DNA from: Vicingus serpentipes
Lineage (GTDB): Bacteria > Bacteroidota > Bacteroidia > Flavobacteriales_E > Vicingaceae
Assembly: GCF_007993035.1 (NCBI RefSeq)
Contig: NZ_VOOS01000004.1
Span: 248,001 to 312,000 of the forward strand
DNA: 64,000 nt
Reading direction: 5' to 3'
Positions 1-8,700 of this stretch are shown here, piece by piece. A program made the translations under genes and the position numbers. The first letter of the stretch is position 1. The number at the start of each line of letters is the position of its first letter. The notes under the pieces are model-generated. The model had not been told where the DNA came from. It saw only the letters and a program-made list of their open reading frames with translations, and made no database searches.

Positions 1-483
1 AATTGAAACTCCGGTTACTCTTTTTAAAGCCCCCGCAGCTGAGTTATCGCCTGTTTTTGCAAATGTTTGAGCAGAGATACCATCAATTAAATTAACAGAC
101 TTTCTTTTTATTGTTGAAATAGCAGCTTCGTTATTTCTTACTTGTTTTGCTGTTAATTCAAATGTTTCTCCTGTAATTGATTGGTCTTTCATTCTTAACG
201 GAACAATTGTTACCCCACCATCTTTAACCACAACATCGCTAACTTTTTGTGTTGCAAACGACACATAAGAACTAACAACGGTATAAGTTCCTGGGGCAAC
301 AGAAATAGTATAATTTCCATCAAAATCAGTTATTCCTCCTGTTGTTGTTCCTTCAATTATTACACTACAACCTATAAGAGGCAAGCCTGTTGCATCCTCA
401 ATTACTGTCCCTCTAATTTTTCCAGTTTGAGCAAAAACTCCAAAACTTAAAACTGTTAATGTTACTGCTAAAATATTTTTCAT
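1..483 (-). CDS. TonB-dependent receptor with carboxypeptidase-regulatory-like domain, N-terminal part
   Basis: This is the first 161 codons of an outer-membrane TonB-dependent receptor; the gene runs off the left edge of the window. Translating the minus strand from the ATG at 483 gives a Sec signal peptide ending in Phe-Ala-Gln (about residues 1-19). A carboxypeptidase D regulatory-like beta-sandwich follows (about 20-100), containing the typical Gly-Thr-Val, Ala-Thr-Gly-Leu-Pro-Leu and Asp-Phe-Asp-Gly-Asn-Tyr stretches. The start of the plug domain follows (Ala-Leu-Lys-Arg-Val-Thr-Gly-Val). It lies downstream of the beta-solenoid lipoprotein at 584-1864 with a 100-bp gap that contains a terminator-like hairpin. 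The substrate cannot be read from this fragment. The neighbouring PhoB/PhoR-like genes make a phosphate-related substrate a possibility, which is inference. Confidence 0.9.
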   Translation of the reverse strand, partial: MKNILAVTLTVLSFGVFAQTGKIRGTVIEDATGLPLIGCSVIIEGTTTGGITDFDGNYTISVAPGTYTVVSSYVSFATQKVSDVVVKDGGVTIVPLRMKDQSITGETFELTAKQVRNNEAAISTIKRKSVNLIDGISAQTFAKTGDNSAAGALKRVTGVSI

Positions 484-497
484 AAATCTTTTAAAAT

Positions 498-530
498 AAA
501 AATTGCCGCAATGTTTCATGCGGCAATTTT
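498..530 (-). terminator. Terminator-like hairpin between lipoprotein and TonB receptor genes
   Basis: A perfect 10-bp stem pairs AATTGCCGCA at 501-510 with TGCGGCAATT at 519-528 around an 8-nt loop. Read on the minus strand it is followed by a T-rich tract, so it has the form of an intrinsic terminator. It ends only about 15 nt before the receptor start codon, so it would act as a partial terminator or attenuator if the two genes share a transcript. Confidence 0.7.
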
Positions 531-583
531 AAGACTGTAAAATGTTGTAAGTATTACTTCAACATTAACTAATTGTTAATTAG

Positions 584-1864
584 TTATTGCATTTTGTATT
601 GAGCAGTATTTGAAGCTAAAGACCACCCTGCAAATTGACTCATATCAATTCCGTTTGTAATACCAGTATTGGTTGTGTTTGAACCATTAAATGTTGTCGC
701 ATCAAAACCAGCTTGGTCTGAATTCAACACTCCTGACAAAGAAGCCACATTAAAAGTGTTGTTTGTAATAGTTAGTGTAGAAGCGCCCGTTCCTGCATAA
801 TTACCATAAGCATCAGCACCAAGAATCCTAACTAAAGCGCCAGATTTAAAACCTGTAAAATGTATGTTTTGTAAAGTACCTTGAGCTTTTGATTTAAATA
901 CCGCAAAGTTTCCGTTAGAAATTGTTGATGAAGCACCAGAACCAACAACATACCCTTTGTTAAATGTAAACAAACCAGAGCTGTTTGCAGACCCTTCTGG
1001 ACCATCTATTTCAAAAGCGTCACCATCTTGATTAGGACCTAAAACAGCAACAAAGTTTGAAATAGTTCCACTATAAGATTGATCAACATCATAACAATCA
1101 TCGTCAATTTTAATAACAATAGCATCAGTAACATTAACAGCACCACCAAAAAACTCAATACCATCATCTAATCCTGCATAAATTTCAACGTGATTTATTG
1201 TTGTGCCACTTCCAACACCTCCAAGTGTTAAGCCATTTATTTCATTACCTCCAGACAAAACAATTCCACCATGTCTAATTGAGCAATACTGAAACTCTCC
1301 AGAGTTATCAGCAACATCTGAACCACCATAAGTAGTTCCTGCTGTTCCTGCAGGAATACCTTCAACTTCTGCTGTTGTTCCAGAGCTTGGTGAAACAGGA
1401 GCATCTCCTAAGATGATAACACCCCCCCACAAACCTTTGTTGGCAACTGTTAAGTTTGGACTTTCTATTTGTCCAGGAAGAATTTGATCATCTTCTCCAG
1501 TAAAAATTATTGGGCTTGAAGCTGTTCCTGTAGCATGAATTTTAGCGCCAACACCTACTATTAAAACAGAAGCACTAGCACCATCTCCTGCTTTCCCCTT
1601 AATTACTGTTCCTGCTTCAATTGTTAATTCAGCTGGAGCAACAACAACAACACGACCATCTAACAATACTACTTTGTCTTTTGTCCATATTGTGTTTGTA
1701 GTTATGTTTCCTGATACTGTTATTGAGGGAAAAGAAGCTTCAGGAGTAGTTACAGGCAATATAATTTCCTCGTCGTTACTATCTTTTTTCTTCGAACAAG
1801 AAGTAAACACTAAGCTTGTTCCAAGTATTAAGGCTGAAGCAAATAATAGTTTTTTTGTTTTCAT
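584..1864 (-). CDS. Surface lipoprotein with predicted beta-solenoid fold
   Basis: A 426-residue lipoprotein. The N-terminus has a short basic stretch, a hydrophobic core and the lipobox Phe-Thr-Ser-Cys, with the lipidated Cys at about residue 23. Several charged residues follow (Lys, Asp, Glu), which resembles the signal that sends Bacteroidota lipoproteins to the cell surface. The rest is rich in Gly, Thr, Asn and Val with short repeating beta-strand units, typical of right-handed beta-helix proteins found beside TonB receptors in this phylum. I know of no catalytic motif here. It is the first gene of a probable two-gene unit with the receptor at 1-483 and diverges from the PhoB-like regulator. 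The likely role is substrate capture or receptor partnership, which is inference from the pairing. Confidence 0.85.
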   Translation of the reverse strand: MKTKKLLFASALILGTSLVFTSCSKKKDSNDEEIILPVTTPEASFPSITVSGNITTNTIWTKDKVVLLDGRVVVVAPAELTIEAGTVIKGKAGDGASASVLIVGVGAKIHATGTASSPIIFTGEDDQILPGQIESPNLTVANKGLWGGVIILGDAPVSPSSGTTAEVEGIPAGTAGTTYGGSDVADNSGEFQYCSIRHGGIVLSGGNEINGLTLGGVGSGTTINHVEIYAGLDDGIEFFGGAVNVTDAIVIKIDDDCYDVDQSYSGTISNFVAVLGPNQDGDAFEIDGPEGSANSSGLFTFNKGYVVGSGASSTISNGNFAVFKSKAQGTLQNIHFTGFKSGALVRILGADAYGNYAGTGASTLTITNNTFNVASLSGVLNSDQAGFDATTFNGSNTTNTGITNGIDMSQFAGWSLASNTAQYKMQ

Positions 1865-1948
1865 TTTAATTTAGATTTTAAATTTGATTAATTAGATTTT
1901 CGTTTTATAATTTTTTACAATGCAAAATAAGTTCCTTAAGGTTATGTG

Positions 1949-2002
1949 TTAATGAAAGCAACTTTACAATTGCTTTAACTTCGTGTTAAGTAAACATTAA
2001 CA
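1949..2002. promoter_or_regulatory. Pho-box-like array of 11-12 bp spaced hexamers
   Basis: The 270-bp region between the divergent lipoprotein (start 1864) and regulator (start 2135) carries TTAATG at 1949, TTTACA at 1963, TTAACT at 1975, TTAAGT at 1986 and TTAACA at 1997. The last four start 12, 11 and 11 bp apart. OmpR/PhoB-family regulators bind direct repeats with this helical spacing, and Bacillus PhoP binds TTAACA-type hexamers. A palindromic GTTAA-T-TTAAC sits at 2071-2081, nearer the regulator gene. A weak -7-like element (TTATTTTG on the minus strand, 1923-1930) would place the array just upstream of the lipoprotein promoter. Binding is inferred, not shown. Confidence 0.45.
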
Positions 2003-2134
2003 ACAAAATTGATTTGTATTTTATTAATTCACATGACTACCGGTTTTGCTGAGAAAGAAAATAATTTAATGTTAATTTAACACCTATAATTAAAGAACGG
2101 GCGTATCTTCGTAGGAGAATAAAATAATTAAAGA

Positions 2135-2803
2135 ATGGAAAAGATACTATTAGTTGATGACGAACAAGACATTTTAGAGTTCATTAGTTATAACCTTTCT
2201 AAAGAAGGGTATAAAGTAATAACGTCTTCTAATGGTAGAGAGGCTATTCAGGTTGCTCAAAAAGAAGAGCCAGACCTTATTATTTTAGATGTAATGATGC
2301 CTGAAATGGATGGCATTGAGGCGTGCTTAGAGCTAAGAAACATAGAAAAATTAAAAGATACGTTAATCGTGTTTCTTAGTGCACGAGGAGAAGATTACTC
2401 ACAGGTAGCAGGGTTTGACGCAGGGGCAGATGATTATATATCTAAACCTATAAAACCAAGGCTTTTAGTTAGTAGAGTTAAAGCAATACTAAGAAGAAAA
2501 GGTTCGCCTCAAGAAGAAACTTCCGAACAAGAAGGAGGCATTCGAATTGATAGAGAAAAATATTTAGTTTATAAAGAAGGAACAGAATATTCTTTTCCTA
2601 AAAAAGAATTTGAATTGCTGGCCCTTTTAATTTCAAAGCCAGGAAAGGTGTTTACTAGAGAAGTTATTTTAGGTACTGTTTGGGGGGGTGAAGTTGTGGT
2701 TGGAGACAGAACCATAGATGTTCACGTAAGAAAACTAAGAGAAAAACTAGGCGACCAATACATTAAAACTATTAAAGGTGTTGGATATAAGTTTGAAGCC
2801 TAG
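2135..2803 (+). CDS. PhoB/OmpR-family response regulator
   Basis: A 222-residue DNA-binding response regulator. The receiver domain covers about residues 1-118, with the acidic pair Asp8-Asp9, phospho-acceptor Asp52 (Ile-Leu-Asp-Val-Met-Met-Pro), Ser82 and Lys104. A winged-helix OmpR-type domain covers about 130-222 and ends in the usual Gly-Val-Gly-Tyr-Lys-Phe. The kinase gene starts 35 bp downstream, so the two form a standard pair. Because the partner kinase has two membrane spans and almost no extracytoplasmic loop, as in PhoR, PhoB/PhoP is the best family guess; the exact signal is unproven. The divergent promoter region carries spaced hexamers that this protein could bind. Length and motifs are complete. 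Confidence 0.95.
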   Translation: MEKILLVDDEQDILEFISYNLSKEGYKVITSSNGREAIQVAQKEEPDLIILDVMMPEMDGIEACLELRNIEKLKDTLIVFLSARGEDYSQVAGFDAGADDYISKPIKPRLLVSRVKAILRRKGSPQEETSEQEGGIRIDREKYLVYKEGTEYSFPKKEFELLALLISKPGKVFTREVILGTVWGGEVVVGDRTIDVHVRKLREKLGDQYIKTIKGVGYKFEA

Positions 2804-2825
2804 TACTTTATTATAAAAAATCATT

Positions 2826-2833
2826 TACCTTTG
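2826..2833 (+). promoter_or_regulatory. -7 element TACCTTTG immediately before the kinase start
   Basis: TACCTTTG matches the Bacteroidota -7 consensus TAnnTTTG exactly. It ends 5 nt before the GTG start codon at 2839. Transcription starting about 6 nt downstream would give a leaderless or nearly leaderless mRNA. No clear TTG -33 element was seen at the expected distance. Confidence 0.45.
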
Positions 2834-2838
2834 TTCTT

Positions 2839-3894
2839 GTGAACAACCTTACCCCCAAAGGGATAGCCCTTAGAATTTCTTTTTTGGTAGCAACCATTGT
2901 TACCATTATTGTTTTATTAGCTCAAACTTATGCCGATAAATATAATTTATTGGTGTTAGTGTGTGTTTATCCGGCAACATTTATTTCCTCTTATTATGGG
3001 TTTTTAATTGCCATCGAAAAGTTTATTTACACAAAAATCAAATTAGTTTATCGAACAATACACAATTTAAAAAGAAATAAAACAACAGAGTTTAATAAGC
3101 TTAACTTAGATAAAGACATACTTACGCAAGTGCGTGAAGACGTAATAGAGTGGGATAAAACAAACAAACAAGAAATAGAACGATTAAAAGACATGGAATC
3201 TTATCGTCGTGAGTTTGTTGGAAATGTTTCTCACGAGCTAAAAACACCTATATTTAATATTCAAGGGTATTTGTTAACATTGCTTGAGGGCGGCATTTAT
3301 GATGAAAACATCAATGTTAGCTACCTAACAAAGGCAAACAAAAGTGTAGAGCGAATGATTGCTATTATTGATGATTTGGATCAAATTACAAAGCTAGAAG
3401 CGGGAGTTATTGAAATGAACCTTAAAAAAGTTGATTTAATCGAGTTAACAAAAGAGACCATCAATTCTATAGACATTACCGCACAAGAAAAAAACATTAA
3501 AACAAGTGTTGTAAACCACACCAACAAACCATCTGTTTTTGTTTTAGCAGATAGTGATAAAATAAGTCAAGTTTTAGTTAACCTAATAGTTAATTCGTTT
3601 AAATATGGAAAAGAAGATGGAGAAACTAAAATAGAGTTTTTCGACATGGATGAATTTATTTTGGTTGAAGTTTCTGATAACGGACAAGGAATTCCAGAAG
3701 AACATCACACAAGGTTGTTTGAACGTTTTTATAGAACAGATAAAGGAAGAGCAAGAAATGCCGGAGGTTCTGGCTTAGGTCTTTCTATTGTAAAACACAT
3801 TATAGAAGCTCACGAACAAACCATTAATGTGAGAAGCACGCCAGATGTTGGGTCAACATTTTCTTTTACATTAAAGAAATTCACGAATAAATAA
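2839..3894 (+). CDS. PhoR-like sensor histidine kinase
   Basis: A 351-residue membrane histidine kinase that starts at a GTG codon. Two hydrophobic spans at about residues 11-30 and 36-58 are separated by only a few residues, so there is essentially no periplasmic sensor domain, as in PhoR. The H-box has the phospho-accepting His132 (Val-Ser-His-Glu-Leu-Lys-Thr-Pro). The N-box (Asn-Leu-Ile-Val-Asn-Ser), G1 (Asp-Asn-Gly-Gln-Gly) and G2 (Gly-Ser-Gly-Leu-Gly-Leu-Ser) motifs of the ATPase domain are intact. It follows the response regulator and should phosphorylate it. A signal detected by a membrane partner would fit the lack of a sensor loop. An exact TAnnTTTG element just upstream suggests it can also be transcribed on its own. 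Confidence 0.93.
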   Translation: MNNLTPKGIALRISFLVATIVTIIVLLAQTYADKYNLLVLVCVYPATFISSYYGFLIAIEKFIYTKIKLVYRTIHNLKRNKTTEFNKLNLDKDILTQVREDVIEWDKTNKQEIERLKDMESYRREFVGNVSHELKTPIFNIQGYLLTLLEGGIYDENINVSYLTKANKSVERMIAIIDDLDQITKLEAGVIEMNLKKVDLIELTKETINSIDITAQEKNIKTSVVNHTNKPSVFVLADSDKISQVLVNLIVNSFKYGKEDGETKIEFFDMDEFILVEVSDNGQGIPEEHHTRLFERFYRTDKGRARNAGGSGLGLSIVKHIIEAHEQTINVRSTPDVGSTFSFTLKKFTNK

Positions 3895-3920
3895 TAATTT
3901 AGATTTCGTTACTTTGTGTT

Positions 3921-4676
3921 ATGCAGGTTAAGCTCTCGGTAGTAATAATAACATACAACGAGGAAGTAAATATCGAAAGGTGTTTAATTTCAGTTAAAGA
4001 TATTGCTGACGAAATATTGATTGTTGATTCATTTTCAACTGATAAAACCAAAGAAATTTGTTTAAATCATAAAACCAGTTTTATTGAGCATGGATTTGAA
4101 GGGCATATAGAGCAAAAAAACTGGGCAATAACAAGAGCAAAATATCCACATATTTTATCATTAGATGCTGATGAAGCTTTAACTCCAGAGCTTGTAAAAG
4201 AAATTCAAAAAATTAAAGAAAACTGGACGCACGATGGATATGTTTTTAATCGATTAACTAATTATTGTGGAAAATGGATTAAGCATAGTGGGTGGTATCC
4301 GGATAAAAAATTACGATTATGGGATAGCCGCTTGGGCGAATGGAAAGGAGAAAACCCTCACGATCGCTATGAGTTGAGAACAAACAATATTAAACACATA
4401 AATAAGGACATCCTTCATTATAGTTATTACTCAATAGCAGATCATTTAGCTCAGGTTAATTACTTTACTGACATTGCAGCAGAGGCTGCAATAAAAAAAG
4501 GAAAAAAAGCATCTTTGTTTAATGTAGTGTTTAACCCTCTTGTTAAGTTTTATAGAGATTATATTTTTAAATTAGGAATTTTAGATGGCTATTATGGGTT
4601 GGTAATTGCTTTAATTTCTAGTCACGCCACATTTTTAAAGTATGCTAAAATAAAACAACTCCAAGAAGAAAAATGA
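3921..4676 (+). CDS. GT2 glycosyltransferase, LPS-core (WaaE/KdtX-like)
   Basis: A 251-residue family 2 glycosyltransferase of the type that adds a sugar to the lipopolysaccharide inner core (WaaE/KdtX group). The nucleotide-sugar binding start is Val-Val-Ile-Ile-Thr-Tyr-Asn-Glu-Glu (about residues 7-15). The metal-binding Asp-x-Asp lies at Leu-Asp-Ala-Asp-Glu (82-84), and the family-typical Asn-Trp-Ala-Ile and Lys-Leu-Arg-Leu-Trp segments are present. There is no signal peptide; it should act at the cytoplasmic face of the inner membrane. Its stop codon overlaps the start of the next gene (ATGA), a heptosyltransferase-like protein, which supports a shared LPS role. The exact sugar cannot be read from sequence. 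Confidence 0.92.
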   Translation: MQVKLSVVIITYNEEVNIERCLISVKDIADEILIVDSFSTDKTKEICLNHKTSFIEHGFEGHIEQKNWAITRAKYPHILSLDADEALTPELVKEIQKIKENWTHDGYVFNRLTNYCGKWIKHSGWYPDKKLRLWDSRLGEWKGENPHDRYELRTNNIKHINKDILHYSYYSIADHLAQVNYFTDIAAEAAIKKGKKASLFNVVFNPLVKFYRDYIFKLGILDGYYGLVIALISSHATFLKYAKIKQLQEEK

Positions 4677-5686
4677 TTCCTAAACGCTTAATAATTAGCA
4701 GAACAGATAGCATTGGGGATGTGATTTTAACCTTGCCAATGGCTGGAATCATAAAAGAAAAATACCCAAACTGTAAAATCTATTTTCTAGGAAAAACATA
4801 CACAAAGTCTATTATTGAGCTTTCTCAACATGTTGATGAGTTTTTAAATTGGGACGAAATCCAAAAAAAAGAGAACCCTTTAGCGGAATTTGAAAAAATT
4901 GAGGCTGACACGATTGTTCATGTTTTTCCAAACAAAAAAGTTGCTGAGCTAGCAAAAAAAGCTAAAATAAAAAACAGAATAGGAACGTTAGGACGAATAC
5001 CACACGTGTTTACCTGTAATAAAAAGGTTTATTTTTCTAGAAAAAAATCAAATTTACACGAAGCCCAATTAAACTTAAAGCTTTTAAGCCCTATTGGAAT
5101 TACAAAAGCTTTTGAGAGCGACGAATTGCATAAATACTATGGGTTTCAAGTTAAAAACAAACTACCTGAAAAGCTAAAAGAGTTAATAGATCCAAATCGA
5201 TTTAATTTAATTTTACACCCTAAATCTCAAGGAAGTGCAAAAGAGTGGGGATTAAAAAACTTTCAAGAACTTATTTCTATTTTACCTCAAAACCAATTTA
5301 AATTGTTTATTTCTGGAACAGAAACCGAAAAAGAGTTGATTGGAAACGATTTAGATTTAAACCACCCCAATGTAATTTCTTTATTAGGAAAACTTAATTT
5401 AGAAGAGTTTATAAGTTTTATTGGTAGCTCAGACGGGTTGATTGCGGCAAGTACTGGCCCACTTCATATCGCCTCTTCTTTAGGCATAAATGCAATTGGA
5501 CTTTATAGCTCAAGAAGACCGATTCATCCAGGAAGATGGAAACCATTAGGATTAAAAGCTCAAGCAATTGTTTACAGCCCAAAATGTGAACAATGTGCCA
5601 AAGGAGAAGATTGTGATTGTATTACTAAAATATCACCACAAATAATTATGGATTTATTGCTAAAACTGAATCCAAAAAATAAGTAA
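4673..5686 (+). CDS. GT9 glycosyltransferase, heptosyltransferase family
   Basis: A 337-residue member of glycosyltransferase family 9, which transfers heptose (ADP-heptose) or related sugars to the lipopolysaccharide core. The N-terminus carries the family signature Arg-Thr-Asp-Ser-Ile-Gly-Asp-Val (about residues 10-17). The C-terminal half has Ser-Thr-Gly-Pro-Leu-His-Ile-Ala-Ser, the nucleotide-binding loop of the family. The end holds four Cys residues (two Cys-x-x-Cys-like groups) and a His-Pro-Gly segment often seen in heptosyltransferases. It overlaps the upstream GT2 by 4 bp, so translation is probably coupled. The kdsB gene at 36672 makes the CMP-Kdo needed for the same core. Confidence 0.92.
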   Translation: MIPKRLIISRTDSIGDVILTLPMAGIIKEKYPNCKIYFLGKTYTKSIIELSQHVDEFLNWDEIQKKENPLAEFEKIEADTIVHVFPNKKVAELAKKAKIKNRIGTLGRIPHVFTCNKKVYFSRKKSNLHEAQLNLKLLSPIGITKAFESDELHKYYGFQVKNKLPEKLKELIDPNRFNLILHPKSQGSAKEWGLKNFQELISILPQNQFKLFISGTETEKELIGNDLDLNHPNVISLLGKLNLEEFISFIGSSDGLIAASTGPLHIASSLGINAIGLYSSRRPIHPGRWKPLGLKAQAIVYSPKCEQCAKGEDCDCITKISPQIIMDLLLKLNPKNK

Positions 5687-5759
5687 GCACCTTATTTTAA
5701 AAATTACGAACTTTATGAGTTTGCAATAAGCGAAACATAAAGGTCGTTTAAGAAATTTA

Positions 5760-8700
5760 ATGAGTAGCAATTATCAAATATTAATACAAAAACTAGATGC
5801 TTTTATTCGAAAGTATTATAAAAATCGTCTTTTAAAAGGGGGTATTTATAGTCTTGCGCTTCTGTTGGGTTTATTTGTGTTGCTAACTACTATCGAATAT
5901 TTTGCCCAGTTTAACACAACAGGAAGAACGGTAATTTTCTATTCTTTTTTTGCTGCTGCAGCATACATTCTTGTTCAATACATTTTTATACCTATTTCAA
6001 AGCTATACAAATTAGGAAAGGTAATTAATCATGAACAAGCTGCCGAAATTATTGGGCGACATTTTACAGGAGTTAAAGATAAGTTAACCAATGTTTTACA
6101 GCTTCAAGAGATGTCTCAAACCCATGATAATCAACTAGTTATTGCAGGTGTTGACCAAAAATCGATAGAATTAAAACCCGTGCCATTTACCGATGCCGTT
6201 AACTTAAAGGAAAACCTAAAACATTTAAAGTTTGCTGCTATTCCATTGTTTTTAGTGTTGTTTATTTCAATTTTTTCACCAAGTGTTTTTCAGGTGGGTA
6301 CAAATAGGTTAATAAACTACAATACAGAAATTAAGCCTGTTGCTCCTTTTCAAATAAATATTTCTAATGAAAAGTTAACGGTTTTAAAAAATAAGGACTT
6401 TGAGTTAAACATCGAGATTTCGGGAGATCAAATCCCCGATAAACTTTATTTGAATCAAAACAATGTAAAAACACCTTTTAGTAAGATTAGTAATACTAAG
6501 TTTTCTTTTGTTTTTAAAAATGTCCAAGAAGCACAATCGTTTACTATTTATTCATCAGGTTTCGACTCAGAAGAATATCTTTTAACTGTTTTGCCAAATC
6601 CAATTTTAACTCGTTTTAAAATCGAGTTAAATTATCCAAACTACATCTCAAAGGTTTCAGAAACAATTGAAAACAATGGAGATTTAATTATTCCTGAAGG
6701 GACAGCTGTTAAATGGTTAATAGAAACTGAAGATGCAGGTCAATTAATGTTTTTATTGGCTGATAGTAGTATAATATTAAACCCAACAAACAATCAATTT
6801 GTTTTCTCTTCTCTGGCAAAAAGAAGTTTTAAGTACTCTTTTGTTCCTGTAAATAAACAAATAAGTTTTGGTGATACGGTAAGTTATTTTGCTCAGGTAA
6901 TTCCTGATCACTACCCAACAATACAAGCCAATGAAAAACAAGATTCACTTAATGAAAAAAGAATTTATTTTAAAGGAAAAATAGAAGACGATTACGGTTT
7001 TTCTCGCCTTACTTTTAATTGTCAAATTTTAACTAAAATAGACAGTCTTCCTCAAAGAAATGAAAAAACAACGACTGAAATGCCAGTAAGCAAAACGTTA
7101 CTAGCTGACGATTTTTTCCATTTTTGGAACATGGAAACAATGAATATTTTACCTGGAGATGAAGTTGCTTACTATTTTGAATTGTGGGATAATGATGGTG
7201 TTAATGGTCGAAAATCTGTTAAAACTAGTGTTAAAACGTATAGATTAAAAACACTAAAGGAAAGAGATGAAAAGACAAACAAATCTAATGAGAGTATTAA
7301 AAATCAACTATCTGAAAGCATTGATGGTGCTAAAGAACTAAAAAAAGAAGTTGAGGAATTGAGAAAAAAAATGGCTGAGAAGAAAGAGTTGGGATGGGAA
7401 GAAAAACAGAAAATAAAGGAGTTGGTTGAAAAACAAAAAGAGCTTGAAAATAAATTGGCAGACCTTAAGTTAGAAAATCAAACAAACAATCAGCAACAAA
7501 ACGAGTACAAAAAATACAATGAAGAAATCCTTAAAAAGCAAGAACAATTGCAAAAACTTTTCGATGATTTAATGACGGATGAGATGAAAGAATTAATGGA
7601 GCGTTTGGAAGAAATGATGGAAAAGCTAGACAAAAATTCACTTGAAAACGAATTGGAAAAAATGGATGAATCTAGTGTTGATTTAGAGAAAGAATTAGAT
7701 CGTTCATTAGAGCTGTTTAAGCAAATGGAGTTTGAACAAAAGTTAGAGGAAGCTAAAAACAAAATGGAAAAGTTAACTGAGGAGCAAAATAAACTTGCCG
7801 AACAAACTGAAAATAAAGAACAGAGCAATGAAAAGTTAGAAGAGAAACAGGAAGAGCTTAAAAAAGAGTTTGAAGAGCTTAAAAACGATTTAAACGAGCT
7901 AAAAGAGAAGAACAAAGAACTTGAAAGGCCAAAAGATTTTGACGACATGAAAGAAAAGCAGGAGCAAGTGTCAGATGACATGAAAAAAAGCTCGGACCAA
8001 TTAAGCAACAATAAGAATAAAAAATCTTCTGAATCTCAAAAAAGTGCTGCAGAACAAATGGAGCAAATGGCTCAACAGATGAAAGAAATGCAAAGCGCTG
8101 AAAGTGAAGGTGAAGACATGGATGCTTTGCGTCAGTTGTTAGAAAACCTTTTACACCTATCTTTTGACCAAGAAGCTTTAATGGAAAAATTTAAAGTTGT
8201 AAAACGAGAAAGTCCTGAATATGTAAAACTAGCTCAGCAGCAAAAAAAGCTAAAAGATGATGCGAAAATGATTGAAGATTCTCTTTTTTCTTTGAGCAAA
8301 CGTGTTGTTCAGTTGGAATCAACAATTAACAAGGAAATAAGAACTATTAATTCTAACATTGCTAAAGCTATTGACTTTATGCAAGAGCGACAAACACCTA
8401 TGGTTGTGAGTCGTCAACAATATATCATGACATCTATTAATAATTTAGCTTTATTATTTGATGAAGCGTTACAGCAAATGCAACAACAAGCACAACAAAA
8501 GCCTGGTGAAGGAAGTTGTGACAACCCAGGGGGTTCTGGAAAGCCAAAACCTGGACCAGGAAGTGTTAAGTCTATGCAAGAGCAACTAAATAAACAGCTT
8601 GATGATTTAAAAAAGGCCTTGGAAGAAGGAAAAAAACCAGGAGGTAAAAAGGGTGAGCAGGAAGGAAAAGGAATGCCTGGTGGAAAAGGAAGTTCAAGTG

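Noticed and set aside
7490-8011. Long open frame on the minus strand giving a Ser/Phe-rich protein
   Set aside because: It lies wholly opposite the Glu/Lys coiled coil of the DUF4175 gene; GAA/AAA-rich codons give an open Ser/Phe frame on the other strand. No recognisable domain and no start context.
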